A stretch of DNA of 64,000 nucleotides from an uncultured Dokdonia sp. (GTDB lineage Bacteria; Bacteroidota; Bacteroidia; Flavobacteriales; Flavobacteriaceae): NCBI GenBank assembly GCA_947503305.1, contig CANNDF010000006.1, positions 124,001 to 188,000 of the forward strand, in the 5' to 3' direction. Shown here one piece after another: positions 43,601 through 51,271 of the stretch. The position numbers and the translations under genes were made by a program. The notes under the pieces were generated by a model. The model was given only the letters and a program-made list of their open reading frames with translations. It was not told the DNA's origin and made no database searches. Every line of letters begins with the position of its first letter. The stretch's first letter is position 1.

Positions 43601-43749
43601 GTGCTTTGGCATTTGGAGATGTAAATGATCATTCAAGTGATGTATATAAACAATCACAAGATGATAGAATGTATCACTTATTAGAAAGTGTTGGGACAAA
43701 ACCTAATGTATTCTATCAGACAAAAGTGAGAAATACAAAAGAAGCTTAA
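40684..43749 (+). CDS. actB: Alternative complex III iron-sulfur/molybdopterin-like subunit ActB
   Basis: The 1021-residue protein fuses an inactive molybdopterin-oxidoreductase-like region (about 75-740) to a ferredoxin domain (about 760-990). A twin-arginine motif RRDFLK (51-56) precedes a hydrophobic stretch ending SLAAC with Cys70, consistent with Tat export and lipid anchoring. The N-terminal YWKSVDELNGSP motif is typical of flavobacterial ActB. Cys groups for iron-sulfur clusters are CTGCGACVIAC, CQHCNHAPCETVCPV, CVGTRYCANNCPY and CSMC with CSNAC. The subunit relays electrons between the quinol site and the hemes. An almost perfect palindrome copy (one base changed) encodes DAFAKA at about residue 515. 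Confidence 0.95.
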   Translation: MSSNKKYWKSVDELNGSPLVETLRQNEFVEEIPTDEFLGDKETLESTQTTRRDFLKYVGFSTAAASLAACEGPVKKSIPYVVQPEQIVPGVADYYASTIADGFDFASVLVKTREGRPIKIENNKLAKAGYGANARVHASVLSMYDQNRAQGPSKGEEAVSWSDIDNEVMSKLNSGKQAVLLTQTFASPSTEKLIAAFIEKYPNASHIAYDAVGEDFALGAFEAKYGVRALPDYDFSKATVIVSVGADFLGDWNGGGYDAGYAKGRIPKNGKMSRHIQFEANMSLSGANADVRIPATPSQQKAILDALAGGSTSGLPENIKAAVTTAKNELRAAGASGIVVTGIQNVSSQTKALELNANSDVIDVTAPRLTRSGDSSKVTQLVNDMKAGRVGLLIMAGVNPAYTLPNAADFEEGLNNVVSVACSMRADETASKATYIAPTPHYLEAWGDVQIKQGEVSLIQPTIRPLFDTRQFQQSLLTWMESDQSYYDYLKTMMAEAGVTSFNKAVQDGVVMTDAFAKAVSTTESSITADAGLAIEDLQGDGGFELTLYTKTSMGDGNQANNPWLQEMPDPITRATWDNYLTMSEADAKDLGLWLDRSTFFTEARNDANGGLNGRLANVTVNGVTLENVPVMVQPGQAKRSVGLALGYGRTTSIQEDMQTGVNAYPLMQNFQTTQKVTIEKASNDIHEFAVIQLHNTLMGRGDIVKETTLEIFNTKDKHYWNAVPEVTKAHIEYEVTSPEVDLWDSFDRSIGHHFNLAIDLNACTGCGACVIACHAENNVPVVGKSEVRRSRDMHWLRIDRYYSSQETFEGDNTKKDNISGIGSSMSEFGEMEDPAANPQVAFQPVMCQHCNHAPCETVCPVAATSHGRQGQNHMAYNRCVGTRYCANNCPYKVRRFNWFLYNGNDEFDYYMNNDLGRMVINPDVTVRSRGVMEKCSMCIQMTQKTILDAKREGRPVKDGEFATACSNACTSGALAFGDVNDHSSDVYKQSQDDRMYHLLESVGTKPNVFYQTKVRNTKEA
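42226..42239. repeat. One-base variant GCTTTCGCTAAAGC of the palindrome (intragenic)
   Basis: Identical to the 14-bp palindrome except G to T at position 9, a synonymous Ala codon change. It is read as AFAKA within actB. Confidence 0.8.
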
Positions 43750-43784
43750 AAACAACTAATCAAAAGAACTAATTATATAGGATT

Positions 43785-45536
43785 ATGGCGCATTACGAAG
43801 CACCTATACGAAGACCACTAGTTACCGGAGATAAGACTTATCACGATGTGACGCTAGACGTTGCAGCTCCTGTTGAAGGACGTGCTAATAAATCCTGGTG
43901 GATTGTGTTTTCTATTGCACTTGCTGCATTTCTATGGGGAATAGGCTGTATTATCTATACCATATCAAATGGTATCGGTAGTTGGGGTCTTAATAAAACC
44001 GTAGGATGGGCATGGGATATTACCAACTTTGTATGGTGGGTAGGTATCGGGCATGCAGGAACCTTGATTTCGGCGGTACTATTGCTGTTCCGTCAGAAGT
44101 GGCGTATGGCAATTAACCGATCTGCAGAAGCAATGACAATCTTCTCTGTAGTACAGGCGGGATTATTTCCAATTATCCACATGGGTCGCCCTTGGTTGGC
44201 TTATTGGGTATTGCCTATTCCTAACCAGTTTGGTTCTTTATGGGTAAACTTTAATTCACCATTACTTTGGGATGTATTTGCAATCTCAACATATCTATCG
44301 GTTTCATTAGTATTCTGGTGGACAGGATTGCTTCCTGATTTTGCAATGATCCGTGATCGTGCAGTAAAACCTTTTCAAAAGAAAATATATAACTTATTAT
44401 CTTTTGGATGGAGTGGGCGCGCAAAAGATTGGCAACGATTTGAAGAAGTATCATTAGTCCTTGCGGGTCTTGCAACACCACTTGTACTTTCTGTACATAC
44501 GATTGTATCTTTTGACTTTGCAACTTCAGTCATTCCAGGATGGCATACCACGATCTTCCCTCCATATTTTGTTGCGGGAGCGGTATTCTCAGGATTTGCA
44601 ATGGTAAATACATTACTTATTGTAATGCGTAAAGTATCAAACTTAGAGAATTATATTACACTACAACATATAGAATTAATGAACATAGTCATTATGATTA
44701 CAGGTTCTATTGTAGGGGTAGCTTATATTACTGAGCTATTTATGTCATGGTATTCAGGAGTAGAATATGAGCAATATGCATTCTTGAATCGTGCAACAGG
44801 ACCATACGCGTGGGCGTACTGGGCTATGATGACATGTAATGTATTCTCTCCACAGTTTATGTGGTTCCCTAAGTTGAGAAGAAGCATTATGTTCTCATTT
44901 GTAATATCTATTGTAGTAAATATAGGTATGTGGTTTGAGCGTTTTGTTATTATTGTTACATCATTACACCGTGATTACCTTCCATCTTCTTGGACAATGT
45001 TCTCTCCTACATTTGTAGATATAGGAATCTTTATAGGAACCATAGGATTTTTCTTTGTATTGTTCTTGCTATATGCTCGTACATTCCCAGTGATTGCTCA
45101 AGCAGAAGTAAAAACAATTATGAAGTCATCAGGTGAGCGATATAAAAACCTAAGAGAAGCAGGAAAATCATTAGTAGGTACAGGAGCAGATTCTCGTACA
45201 TCAGGAGGTCCTGTTAAGATCAATCTTGGAGAAGGGACTGTTACAGCAGAAGCACCAACGGTAAAAGCACCAGAAGGAGGGGCAGATGATTTAATGAACG
45301 CTTTAGGAACTTTTGATGCAGCAACACAAACGGCAGATGACCTTAAGAAAGTAAGTGGTATCGGTCCTAAAATGGAAGAGAAGCTTAATGAGCTTGGTAT
45401 ATTTACGTTTGCTCAAGTAGCAAAAATGACACAAAGAGAATACGATCTTTTAGATAGCATAACAGGTTCATTCCCTGGTCGTGCAGAGCGCGATGACTGG
45501 GCAGGACAGGCAGCAAAACTTAATAATAACAACTAG
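43785..45536 (+). CDS. actC: Alternative complex III membrane subunit ActC (NrfD-like) with C-terminal helix-hairpin-helix domain
   Basis: ActC is one of the two quinone-binding membrane subunits. The 583-residue protein has an N-terminal RRPLVTGDKTYHDVT motif and about ten NrfD-type helices (45-450), with conserved WVGIGHAGTLISAVLLLFRQKWR, HTIVSFDFATSVIPGWHTTIFPPYFVAGA and LEEYIT-like (LENYITLQHIELMN) segments. After a Gly/Ala/Thr-rich linker, residues 518-583 form an extra module: DDLKKVSGIGPKMEEKLNELGIFTFAQVAKM, a helix-hairpin-helix fold normally found in DNA- or ribosome-binding proteins. The fusion is unusual for a respiratory subunit. The gene follows actB by 35 bases. Confidence 0.94.
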   Translation: MAHYEAPIRRPLVTGDKTYHDVTLDVAAPVEGRANKSWWIVFSIALAAFLWGIGCIIYTISNGIGSWGLNKTVGWAWDITNFVWWVGIGHAGTLISAVLLLFRQKWRMAINRSAEAMTIFSVVQAGLFPIIHMGRPWLAYWVLPIPNQFGSLWVNFNSPLLWDVFAISTYLSVSLVFWWTGLLPDFAMIRDRAVKPFQKKIYNLLSFGWSGRAKDWQRFEEVSLVLAGLATPLVLSVHTIVSFDFATSVIPGWHTTIFPPYFVAGAVFSGFAMVNTLLIVMRKVSNLENYITLQHIELMNIVIMITGSIVGVAYITELFMSWYSGVEYEQYAFLNRATGPYAWAYWAMMTCNVFSPQFMWFPKLRRSIMFSFVISIVVNIGMWFERFVIIVTSLHRDYLPSSWTMFSPTFVDIGIFIGTIGFFFVLFLLYARTFPVIAQAEVKTIMKSSGERYKNLREAGKSLVGTGADSRTSGGPVKINLGEGTVTAEAPTVKAPEGGADDLMNALGTFDAATQTADDLKKVSGIGPKMEEKLNELGIFTFAQVAKMTQREYDLLDSITGSFPGRAERDDWAGQAAKLNNNN

Positions 45537-45539
45537 AGT

Positions 45540-46070
45540 ATGGCATCACACGTTATACATGCACTTTATACAGATGACGACGTTCTAATGAACGCCGTTA
45601 AAGAGGCAAAGAAAAAACACTTACATATCAATGAAGTGTACACTCCTTTTCCTGTGCACGGACTAGACAAAGCAATGGGTCTTGAACCTACACGTATTGC
45701 AATCACATCATTTATGTATGGTTGTGTAGGTCTTACAGTAGCTATTTTAATGATGAATTTCATTATGATAGAAGATTGGCCACAAGATATCGGAGGAAAG
45801 CCTAGCTTTAGTTATATAGAAAACATGCCAGCATTTGTGCCGATTATGTTTGAGCTTACGGTATTTTTTGCAGCGCATTTAATGGTAATTACGTTTTATA
45901 TGCGTAGTAAGCTATGGCCGTTTAAAAAAGCCGAAAACCCAGATGTACGAACAACAGATGATCATTTCCTTATGGAGATAGATGCCACTGGACAAGATGC
46001 TCAAGAGCTTGCAGATTTTTTAGTAAGTACAGGAGCCACAGAAATTAATTTAGTAGCAAACGAAGAATAA
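45540..46070 (+). CDS. actD: Alternative complex III subunit ActD (DUF3341)
   Basis: The 176-residue protein has the DUF3341 pattern: a soluble N-terminal part (HVIHALYTDDDVLMNAVKEAKKK, EVYTPFPVHGLDKAMG) followed by two membrane helices (about 60-82 and 102-122) and a cytosolic C-terminus with DDHFLMEIDA. ActD packs beside ActC in the complex and carries no cofactor. It starts three bases after actC and overlaps no feature; actE follows after six bases, so translational coupling is likely. Confidence 0.95.
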   Translation: MASHVIHALYTDDDVLMNAVKEAKKKHLHINEVYTPFPVHGLDKAMGLEPTRIAITSFMYGCVGLTVAILMMNFIMIEDWPQDIGGKPSFSYIENMPAFVPIMFELTVFFAAHLMVITFYMRSKLWPFKKAENPDVRTTDDHFLMEIDATGQDAQELADFLVSTGATEINLVANEE

Positions 46071-46076
46071 TATCAG

Positions 46077-46772
46077 ATGAAGAATATATTCAAAATAGCT
46101 ATTGTAAGTATTGCGATTGTAAGTTTAATATCTTGTCAAGAAGATACTAAGCCTAACTATCAGTATATGCCTAATATGTATGAATCTGTAGGTTATGAGA
46201 CGTATGGGCAGTATGAAATATTTGACAACGTTACAGGAGGTTCTGAAGCCATGTTACCTGCAGAAGGATCTGTAGCAAGAGGTTGGATGCCTTATGAAAT
46301 AGAGAATAATAATGATGGGTATGCTTTCGCGAAAGCAAACTTAGTAAACCCACTACCTTATTCTGAAGAGTCTGTTGCCGAAGGGAAAGAACTGTATGAA
46401 ATTTATTGCGGTATTTGTCATGGTACAAAGGGAGATGGTCAAGGAACACTGGCTAAGCGTGAAAAAATCCTTGGTATTCCAGCATATAATGATGCAGGAA
46501 GAGCCATTACAGAAGGAAGTATATACCATGTGATGTATTATGGTATTAACTCTATGGGATCCTACGCTTCACAAATGACAGAAGATGAGTTATGGATGGT
46601 AGACCATTATGTAATGTCTTTAAAAGACAAGCTCGATGGAAAAGAAGCACGTGCGTTTGATGTCGTAGAAGCTGTAGTTGAAGCAGAGTTACATACAGAA
46701 GAAGAACATCACGATGCTGGCGGACATGGAGTTGAAGGAGATGCAGGAGAAAATCACGGCGCAGAGCACTAA
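46077..46772 (+). CDS. actE: Alternative complex III monoheme cytochrome c subunit ActE
   Basis: The 231-residue lipoprotein has a lipobox SLISC (Cys20) and a cytochrome c domain with CGICH (about 114-118) followed by GTKGDGQG. The distal Met ligand is probably one of those in NSMGSYASQM (about residues 160-169). It passes electrons from ActA to the oxidase. The C-terminus (about 200-231) is rich in His and Glu (EEEHHDAGGHG). A palindrome copy encodes YAFAKAN just before the heme domain. Confidence 0.93.
   Translation: MKNIFKIAIVSIAIVSLISCQEDTKPNYQYMPNMYESVGYETYGQYEIFDNVTGGSEAMLPAEGSVARGWMPYEIENNNDGYAFAKANLVNPLPYSEESVAEGKELYEIYCGICHGTKGDGQGTLAKREKILGIPAYNDAGRAITEGSIYHVMYYGINSMGSYASQMTEDELWMVDHYVMSLKDKLDGKEARAFDVVEAVVEAELHTEEEHHDAGGHGVEGDAGENHGAEH
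46323..46336. repeat. GCTTTCGCGAAAGC palindrome, copy 9 (intragenic)
   Basis: Exact copy in actE, read as Ala-Phe-Ala-Lys-Ala in the linker before the heme domain. Confidence 0.95.
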
Positions 46773-46804
46773 ACAAACTAACCGAAAAGCGATAATTAAA
46801 GGAC

Positions 46805-48193
46805 ATGGATTATAAATTATCTAAAAACTTAAAACTCACAGCTTTTATTTTTATGGCAGTAGGTGCCATATTATTTGCGGTGGATTATGTGAACTTGCCT
46901 AAGACCACACAAGAAGTTGCAGCATTAGAAGCAGCTCACGGTGGTGGTCATGGAGGAGGTCATGAACAAACTTCTCATGATACGACTACAGAAGGTCATG
47001 GAGGAGATGCTCATGAAGTAGCTTCTGCACATGGAGAAGGTCATGCAGAAGGAGGACATACGATGTCTAAAGAAGAACACCTTGAGCATACATTAGGAGA
47101 ATATCAGAATAAACCTTGGTCTGCAATTTATGTAGCAGCATTCTTTTTCTTTATGATAGCATTGGCTTGTTTAGCGTTTTATGCTATACAGTATGCATCA
47201 CAAGCAGGATGGTCACCACTTGTATTACGAGTTATGGAAGGTATAACAGCATATCTATTACCAGGGAGTTTGATTATGTTTGGATTACTTTTATTATCAG
47301 GACTTCATGTAAACCATATGTTCCACTGGATGGATCCAGCTTTAGTAGAAGAAGGTAATGAACACTATGATAAGCTCATTGCAGGAAAGTCGGGATACTT
47401 AAATGTACCTTTCTTTTTAATCCGTGCGGCAATCTTTATTGCAGGATGGAATTTATATAGATACCTGGCATTAAAATTTAGTAAGAATCAAGATGAGGCC
47501 TCTGACAATAGATGGCATAAAAAATCATTTAAAGCGGCAGCAGCATTTCTTGTATTCTTTATTTATACAGAATCTATAATGTCATGGGACTGGATCATGT
47601 CATTAGACCCACACTGGTTTAGTACATTATTTGGATGGTATGTATTTGCAGGAATGATGGTATGTGCAATTACTACGATAGCACTTGTGACAATGATATT
47701 AAAATCGCAAGGGTATTTAGAAAAAGTAAATGATAGTCATATTCATGATTTGGCTAAGTTTATGTTTGCGTTTAGTATATTTTGGACCTACTTATGGTTT
47801 TCACAATTTATGTTGATATGGTATTCAAATATTCCTGAAGAGGTAACCTATTATATACAACGTATAGAAGATTATAACTTGCCGTTCTTTGCAATGTTAG
47901 GAATGAATTTTATATTCCCATTATTGATATTAATGAATAGTGACTTCAAACGTGTAAATTGGTTTGTAGTTATGGCAGGTATAATAATATTATTAGGTCA
48001 TTATGTCGATATTTTCAATATGGTAATGCCAGGGACAGTCGGAAAATCATGGTCCTTTGGTTTTGTAGAAATAGGATCGTTATTGTTCTTCCTTGGACTG
48101 TTTATTTATGTCGTTTTTAATTCATTGACAAAACGTCCATTAGAACCTAAGAATAACCCACTTATTGAAGAGAGTAAACATTTTCACTATTAG
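46805..48193 (+). CDS. actF: Alternative complex III membrane subunit ActF
   Basis: ActF is a ten-helix membrane subunit related to ActC. This 462-residue copy has an N-terminal helix (about 10-28), then a 50-residue periplasmic or cytosolic insert very rich in His and Gly (about 45-96), then nine more helices with SIYVAAFF-like (SAIYVAAFFFFMIALACLAFY), GLHVNHMFHWMDP, TESIMSWDWIMSLDPHWFSTLFGWY and FWTYLWFSQFMLIWYSNIPEE, all typical of the family. These residues line the putative proton path. coxB follows after 27 bases. Confidence 0.94.
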   Translation: MDYKLSKNLKLTAFIFMAVGAILFAVDYVNLPKTTQEVAALEAAHGGGHGGGHEQTSHDTTTEGHGGDAHEVASAHGEGHAEGGHTMSKEEHLEHTLGEYQNKPWSAIYVAAFFFFMIALACLAFYAIQYASQAGWSPLVLRVMEGITAYLLPGSLIMFGLLLLSGLHVNHMFHWMDPALVEEGNEHYDKLIAGKSGYLNVPFFLIRAAIFIAGWNLYRYLALKFSKNQDEASDNRWHKKSFKAAAAFLVFFIYTESIMSWDWIMSLDPHWFSTLFGWYVFAGMMVCAITTIALVTMILKSQGYLEKVNDSHIHDLAKFMFAFSIFWTYLWFSQFMLIWYSNIPEEVTYYIQRIEDYNLPFFAMLGMNFIFPLLILMNSDFKRVNWFVVMAGIIILLGHYVDIFNMVMPGTVGKSWSFGFVEIGSLLFFLGLFIYVVFNSLTKRPLEPKNNPLIEESKHFHY

Positions 48194-48220
48194 AATATAG
48201 ATTAAAGAAGTTAGAAAGCA

Positions 48221-49294
48221 ATGACAGGTTTATTAGCACTCATCGTAGTAATTCTATTTGTAGTCACGCTTTGGCAAATGTCAAAGATATTTAAGCTATC
48301 ACAACTTAAAGGTAATAGTGAAAACTCACAAATAGCCAATGACAAAGACAATCGCATCAATGGAAAATTGATGATGATGTTTATCGTATTCCTCTATGGA
48401 ATCACTTTTTATTGTTTTTGGAAGTATAGCAAATTTTATTTGCCAGAAGCATCTTCAGAACATGGGCCTGGATATGACACATTAATGTTTATATCATTAG
48501 CCTTGATCATGGTAGTGCAAGTAATCACACAAGCACTATTACATTACTTCGCATATAAATATCAAGGTAAAAAAGGGAATCGTGCATTATTTTATGCAGA
48601 TAATGATAAGTTAGAGTTTATCTGGACGATCATTCCTGTAATTGTACTAGCTGGGTTGATCATATACGGATTATTCACTTGGTCAGATATTATGAACTTT
48701 GAAGAAGAAGAGGATGCTATTGTGATAGAACTCTATGCAAAACGATTTGCTTGGGAAGCACGTTATGCAGGGGAAGATAATATCTTAGGAAATGCCAATG
48801 TGCGATTTATAGAAGGAGCAAATACGGTAGGAGTAGATATGAGTGATGCAGACGCTTTGGATGATGTAATTACATCAGAACTGCATTTACCTGTGGGACG
48901 TCAGGTAGTTTTTAAATTGAGATCTCAGGACGTATTACACTCTGCATATATGCCACATTTCCGTGCACAAATGAATGTAGTACCCGGAATGATTACTCAA
49001 TTTGCCTTTACACCTTCTAAGACTACTGCCGAAATTCGTGAAACAGAATACATGAAGGATAAAATGGCACTGATCAAAGAGATCAGAAAGGAGAAGAACA
49101 AAAAATCTATTGCTGCTGGAGACGGACCAATAGATGAATATGATGAGTTTGATTATTACTTATTATGTAATAAAATATGTGGAGCATCTCATTATAATAT
49201 GCAGATGAAGATCATAGTAGAAACTCAAGAAGAGTACGATGCATGGATGGCTACTCAAGAGACATTTGGCAAGAAATTTATCGCACAGAATTAA
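48221..49294 (+). CDS. coxB: Cytochrome c oxidase subunit II
   Basis: Subunit II accepts electrons through the CuA centre and delivers them to heme a. The 357-residue protein has a hydrophobic N-terminus, two membrane helices (about 47-68 and 88-110, plus one near 130-152) and a cupredoxin domain. CuA ligands are visible: the His of DVLHSAYMPHF and the CNKICGASHYNM motif. The residue between the two Cys that is Glu in most oxidases (a Mg ligand in the mitochondrial enzyme) is Lys here. It follows actF in the same block and precedes coxA by 33 bases. No fused cytochrome c is present, so ActE or ActA must donate electrons. Confidence 0.95.
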   Translation: MTGLLALIVVILFVVTLWQMSKIFKLSQLKGNSENSQIANDKDNRINGKLMMMFIVFLYGITFYCFWKYSKFYLPEASSEHGPGYDTLMFISLALIMVVQVITQALLHYFAYKYQGKKGNRALFYADNDKLEFIWTIIPVIVLAGLIIYGLFTWSDIMNFEEEEDAIVIELYAKRFAWEARYAGEDNILGNANVRFIEGANTVGVDMSDADALDDVITSELHLPVGRQVVFKLRSQDVLHSAYMPHFRAQMNVVPGMITQFAFTPSKTTAEIRETEYMKDKMALIKEIRKEKNKKSIAAGDGPIDEYDEFDYYLLCNKICGASHYNMQMKIIVETQEEYDAWMATQETFGKKFIAQN

Positions 49295-49327
49295 GAAAAA
49301 GAAATTAAACTAAAGTAATATAAGATT

Positions 49328-51148
49328 ATGTCAGCACACGCAGCAACAGATCACGAACACGACGATCACGGACATCATCATAAAGAGACATTTATAACAA
49401 AATATATCTTTAGTCAGGATCATAAAATGATCTCTAAACAGTACCTAATTACAGGTCTGATTATGGGAATCATAGGGATCGCAATGTCTTTGCTTTTCCG
49501 TTTACAACTAGCTTGGCCTGATCATGAGTTTACAGCCTATGAAATATTCTTAGGAGATTGGGGTAAAGATGGAGTAATGGATCCTAATATTTATTTAGCA
49601 TTGATTACAATACATGGTACTATTATGGTATTCTTTGTATTAACAGCAGGATTAAGTGGAACCTTTAGTAACTTATTGATTCCATTACAGATCGGAGCAC
49701 GTGATATGGCCTCTGGATTCTTAAATATGGTATCTTATTGGTTGTTCTTTGTGTCGTCTGTTATTATGGTACTCTCTCTGTTTGTAGAATCAGGACCAGC
49801 TGCAGCAGGATGGACTATATATCCTCCATTAAGTGCTTTGCCTAATAGTATCCCTGCATCAGGGATGGGAATGTCACTATGGTTAGTATCTATGGCAATC
49901 TTCATTGCATCTTCTTTATTGGGTTCTCTTAATTATATAGTAACAGTACTAAATTTACGTACAAAAGGGATGACAATGACGCGTCTTCCTCTTACAGTAT
50001 GGGCATTTTTTGTAACAGCAATTATAGGGGTAGTTTCTTTCCCAGTATTATTATCTGCTGCATTAATGCTTATAATGGATAGGAGTTTTGGCACCTCATT
50101 TTTCTTATCAGATATATACATAGGAGGGGAAGTATTACATAATTCAGGAGGATCTCCTGTATTATTTGAACACCTATTTTGGTTCTTAGGTCATCCAGAA
50201 GTATATATTGTATTACTCCCAGCATTAGGAATAACTTCAGAAGTAATTGCAACCAACTCGCGAAAACCTATCTTTGGTTATCGAGCGATGGTAGCATCTA
50301 TCCTTGCGATTGCATTTCTTTCAACTATCGTATGGGGACACCATATGTTTATTTCAGGAATGAATCCATTCCTAGGATCCGTATTTACATTTACAACATT
50401 ATTAATTGCTATACCGTCTGCGGTAAAAGCATTTAACTATATCACAACTCTATGGAAGGGTAATCTTCAGTTTAACCCTGGGATGCTATTTTCTATAGGA
50501 CTCGTATCTACCTTTATTTCAGGTGGATTGACGGGGATTATACTGGGTGATAGTACACTAGATATTAATGTACACGATACGTATTTTGTAGTAGCTCACT
50601 TCCACTTGGTGATGGGTATCTCTGCATTGTACGGTTTATTTGCAGGCGTATATCATTGGTTCCCTAAGATGTTTGAAGGAAAAATGATGAATAAAAATCT
50701 AGGGTATGTGCATTTCTGGGTAACAGTAATAGGTGCTTATGGTATCTTCTTCCCTATGCACTTTATTGGTATGGCAGGACTTCCTAGACGTTATTATACG
50801 AATACAGCATTCCCATATTTTGATGATCTTACAGATGTAAATGTAGCAATTACCATTTTTGCGTTTATTACAGCAGCAGCACAACTGGTGTTCTTATATA
50901 ACTTTATACATTCTATGTTCTATGGTAAGAAAGGACCTCAAAACCCATGGGACTCTAATACATTAGAATGGACTGCAGAGATGAAGCATATCCATGGTAA
51001 CTGGGATGGTCCTATTCCTCATGTACACCGTTGGGCATATGATTATAGTAAGTTAAATAAAGATGAGTCGGACTACGTAATACCTGGCCAGGACTATGTA
51101 CCTCAGCATATCCCATTACAGGATAATGAAGAAGAGATGCATCATTAA
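49328..51148 (+). CDS. coxA: Cytochrome c oxidase subunit I
   Basis: This 606-residue, 12-helix heme-copper oxidase catalytic subunit is of the aa3 type. The CuB/Tyr motif is FLGHPEVYIVLLPALG, the two adjacent His are in VWGHHMFISGMNP, and the heme ligands are in HDTYFVVAHFHLVMG. The N-terminal heme a His lies in the ITIHGTIMVFF helix. The first 20 residues are His- and Asp-rich (DHEHDDHGHHHKE) and precede FSQDHKMISKQYL. It ends the operon, and coxC and assembly genes (ctaG, cox11) are not in the window. An intrinsic terminator follows. Confidence 0.96.
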   Translation: MSAHAATDHEHDDHGHHHKETFITKYIFSQDHKMISKQYLITGLIMGIIGIAMSLLFRLQLAWPDHEFTAYEIFLGDWGKDGVMDPNIYLALITIHGTIMVFFVLTAGLSGTFSNLLIPLQIGARDMASGFLNMVSYWLFFVSSVIMVLSLFVESGPAAAGWTIYPPLSALPNSIPASGMGMSLWLVSMAIFIASSLLGSLNYIVTVLNLRTKGMTMTRLPLTVWAFFVTAIIGVVSFPVLLSAALMLIMDRSFGTSFFLSDIYIGGEVLHNSGGSPVLFEHLFWFLGHPEVYIVLLPALGITSEVIATNSRKPIFGYRAMVASILAIAFLSTIVWGHHMFISGMNPFLGSVFTFTTLLIAIPSAVKAFNYITTLWKGNLQFNPGMLFSIGLVSTFISGGLTGIILGDSTLDINVHDTYFVVAHFHLVMGISALYGLFAGVYHWFPKMFEGKMMNKNLGYVHFWVTVIGAYGIFFPMHFIGMAGLPRRYYTNTAFPYFDDLTDVNVAITIFAFITAAAQLVFLYNFIHSMFYGKKGPQNPWDSNTLEWTAEMKHIHGNWDGPIPHVHRWAYDYSKLNKDESDYVIPGQDYVPQHIPLQDNEEEMHH

Positions 51149-51168
51149 GATATAATATAAATATATAG

Positions 51169-51200
51169 AAAACCCATTCTTTTACGAATGGGTTTTTGTT
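51169..51200 (+). terminator. Terminator of the act-cox block
   Basis: AACCCATTC pairs with GAATGGGTT around a 6-base loop, followed by TTTGTTTTTT. Confidence 0.85.
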
Positions 51201-51207
51201 TTTTTAC

Positions 51208-51221
51208 GCTTTCGCGAAAGC
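51208..51221. repeat. GCTTTCGCGAAAGC palindrome, copy 10 (intergenic, 22-bp extended form)
   Basis: Exact core in the gap between the act-cox terminator and the ruvB promoter. Symmetry extends with TTAC and GTAA to a perfect 22 bp (51204-51225), identical to the form inside the DUF2723 gene. Confidence 0.95.
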
Positions 51222-51237
51222 GTAATCACACAATCCT

Positions 51238-51245
51238 TATATTTG
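51238..51245 (+). promoter_or_regulatory. -7 promoter element (TATATTTG) for ruvB
   Basis: Exact TAnnTTTG match 26 bases before the ATG at 51272. It shows that an in-frame ATG at 51188, upstream of the promoter, is not the start. Confidence 0.65.
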
Positions 51246-51271
51246 TGTATCACCGATACGAAGTATGTTTG

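Noticed and set aside
51188-51271. Upstream extension of RuvB by 28 residues
   Set aside because: It would cover the palindrome and the -7 promoter element, and RuvB is normally about 340 residues, matching the ATG at 51272.
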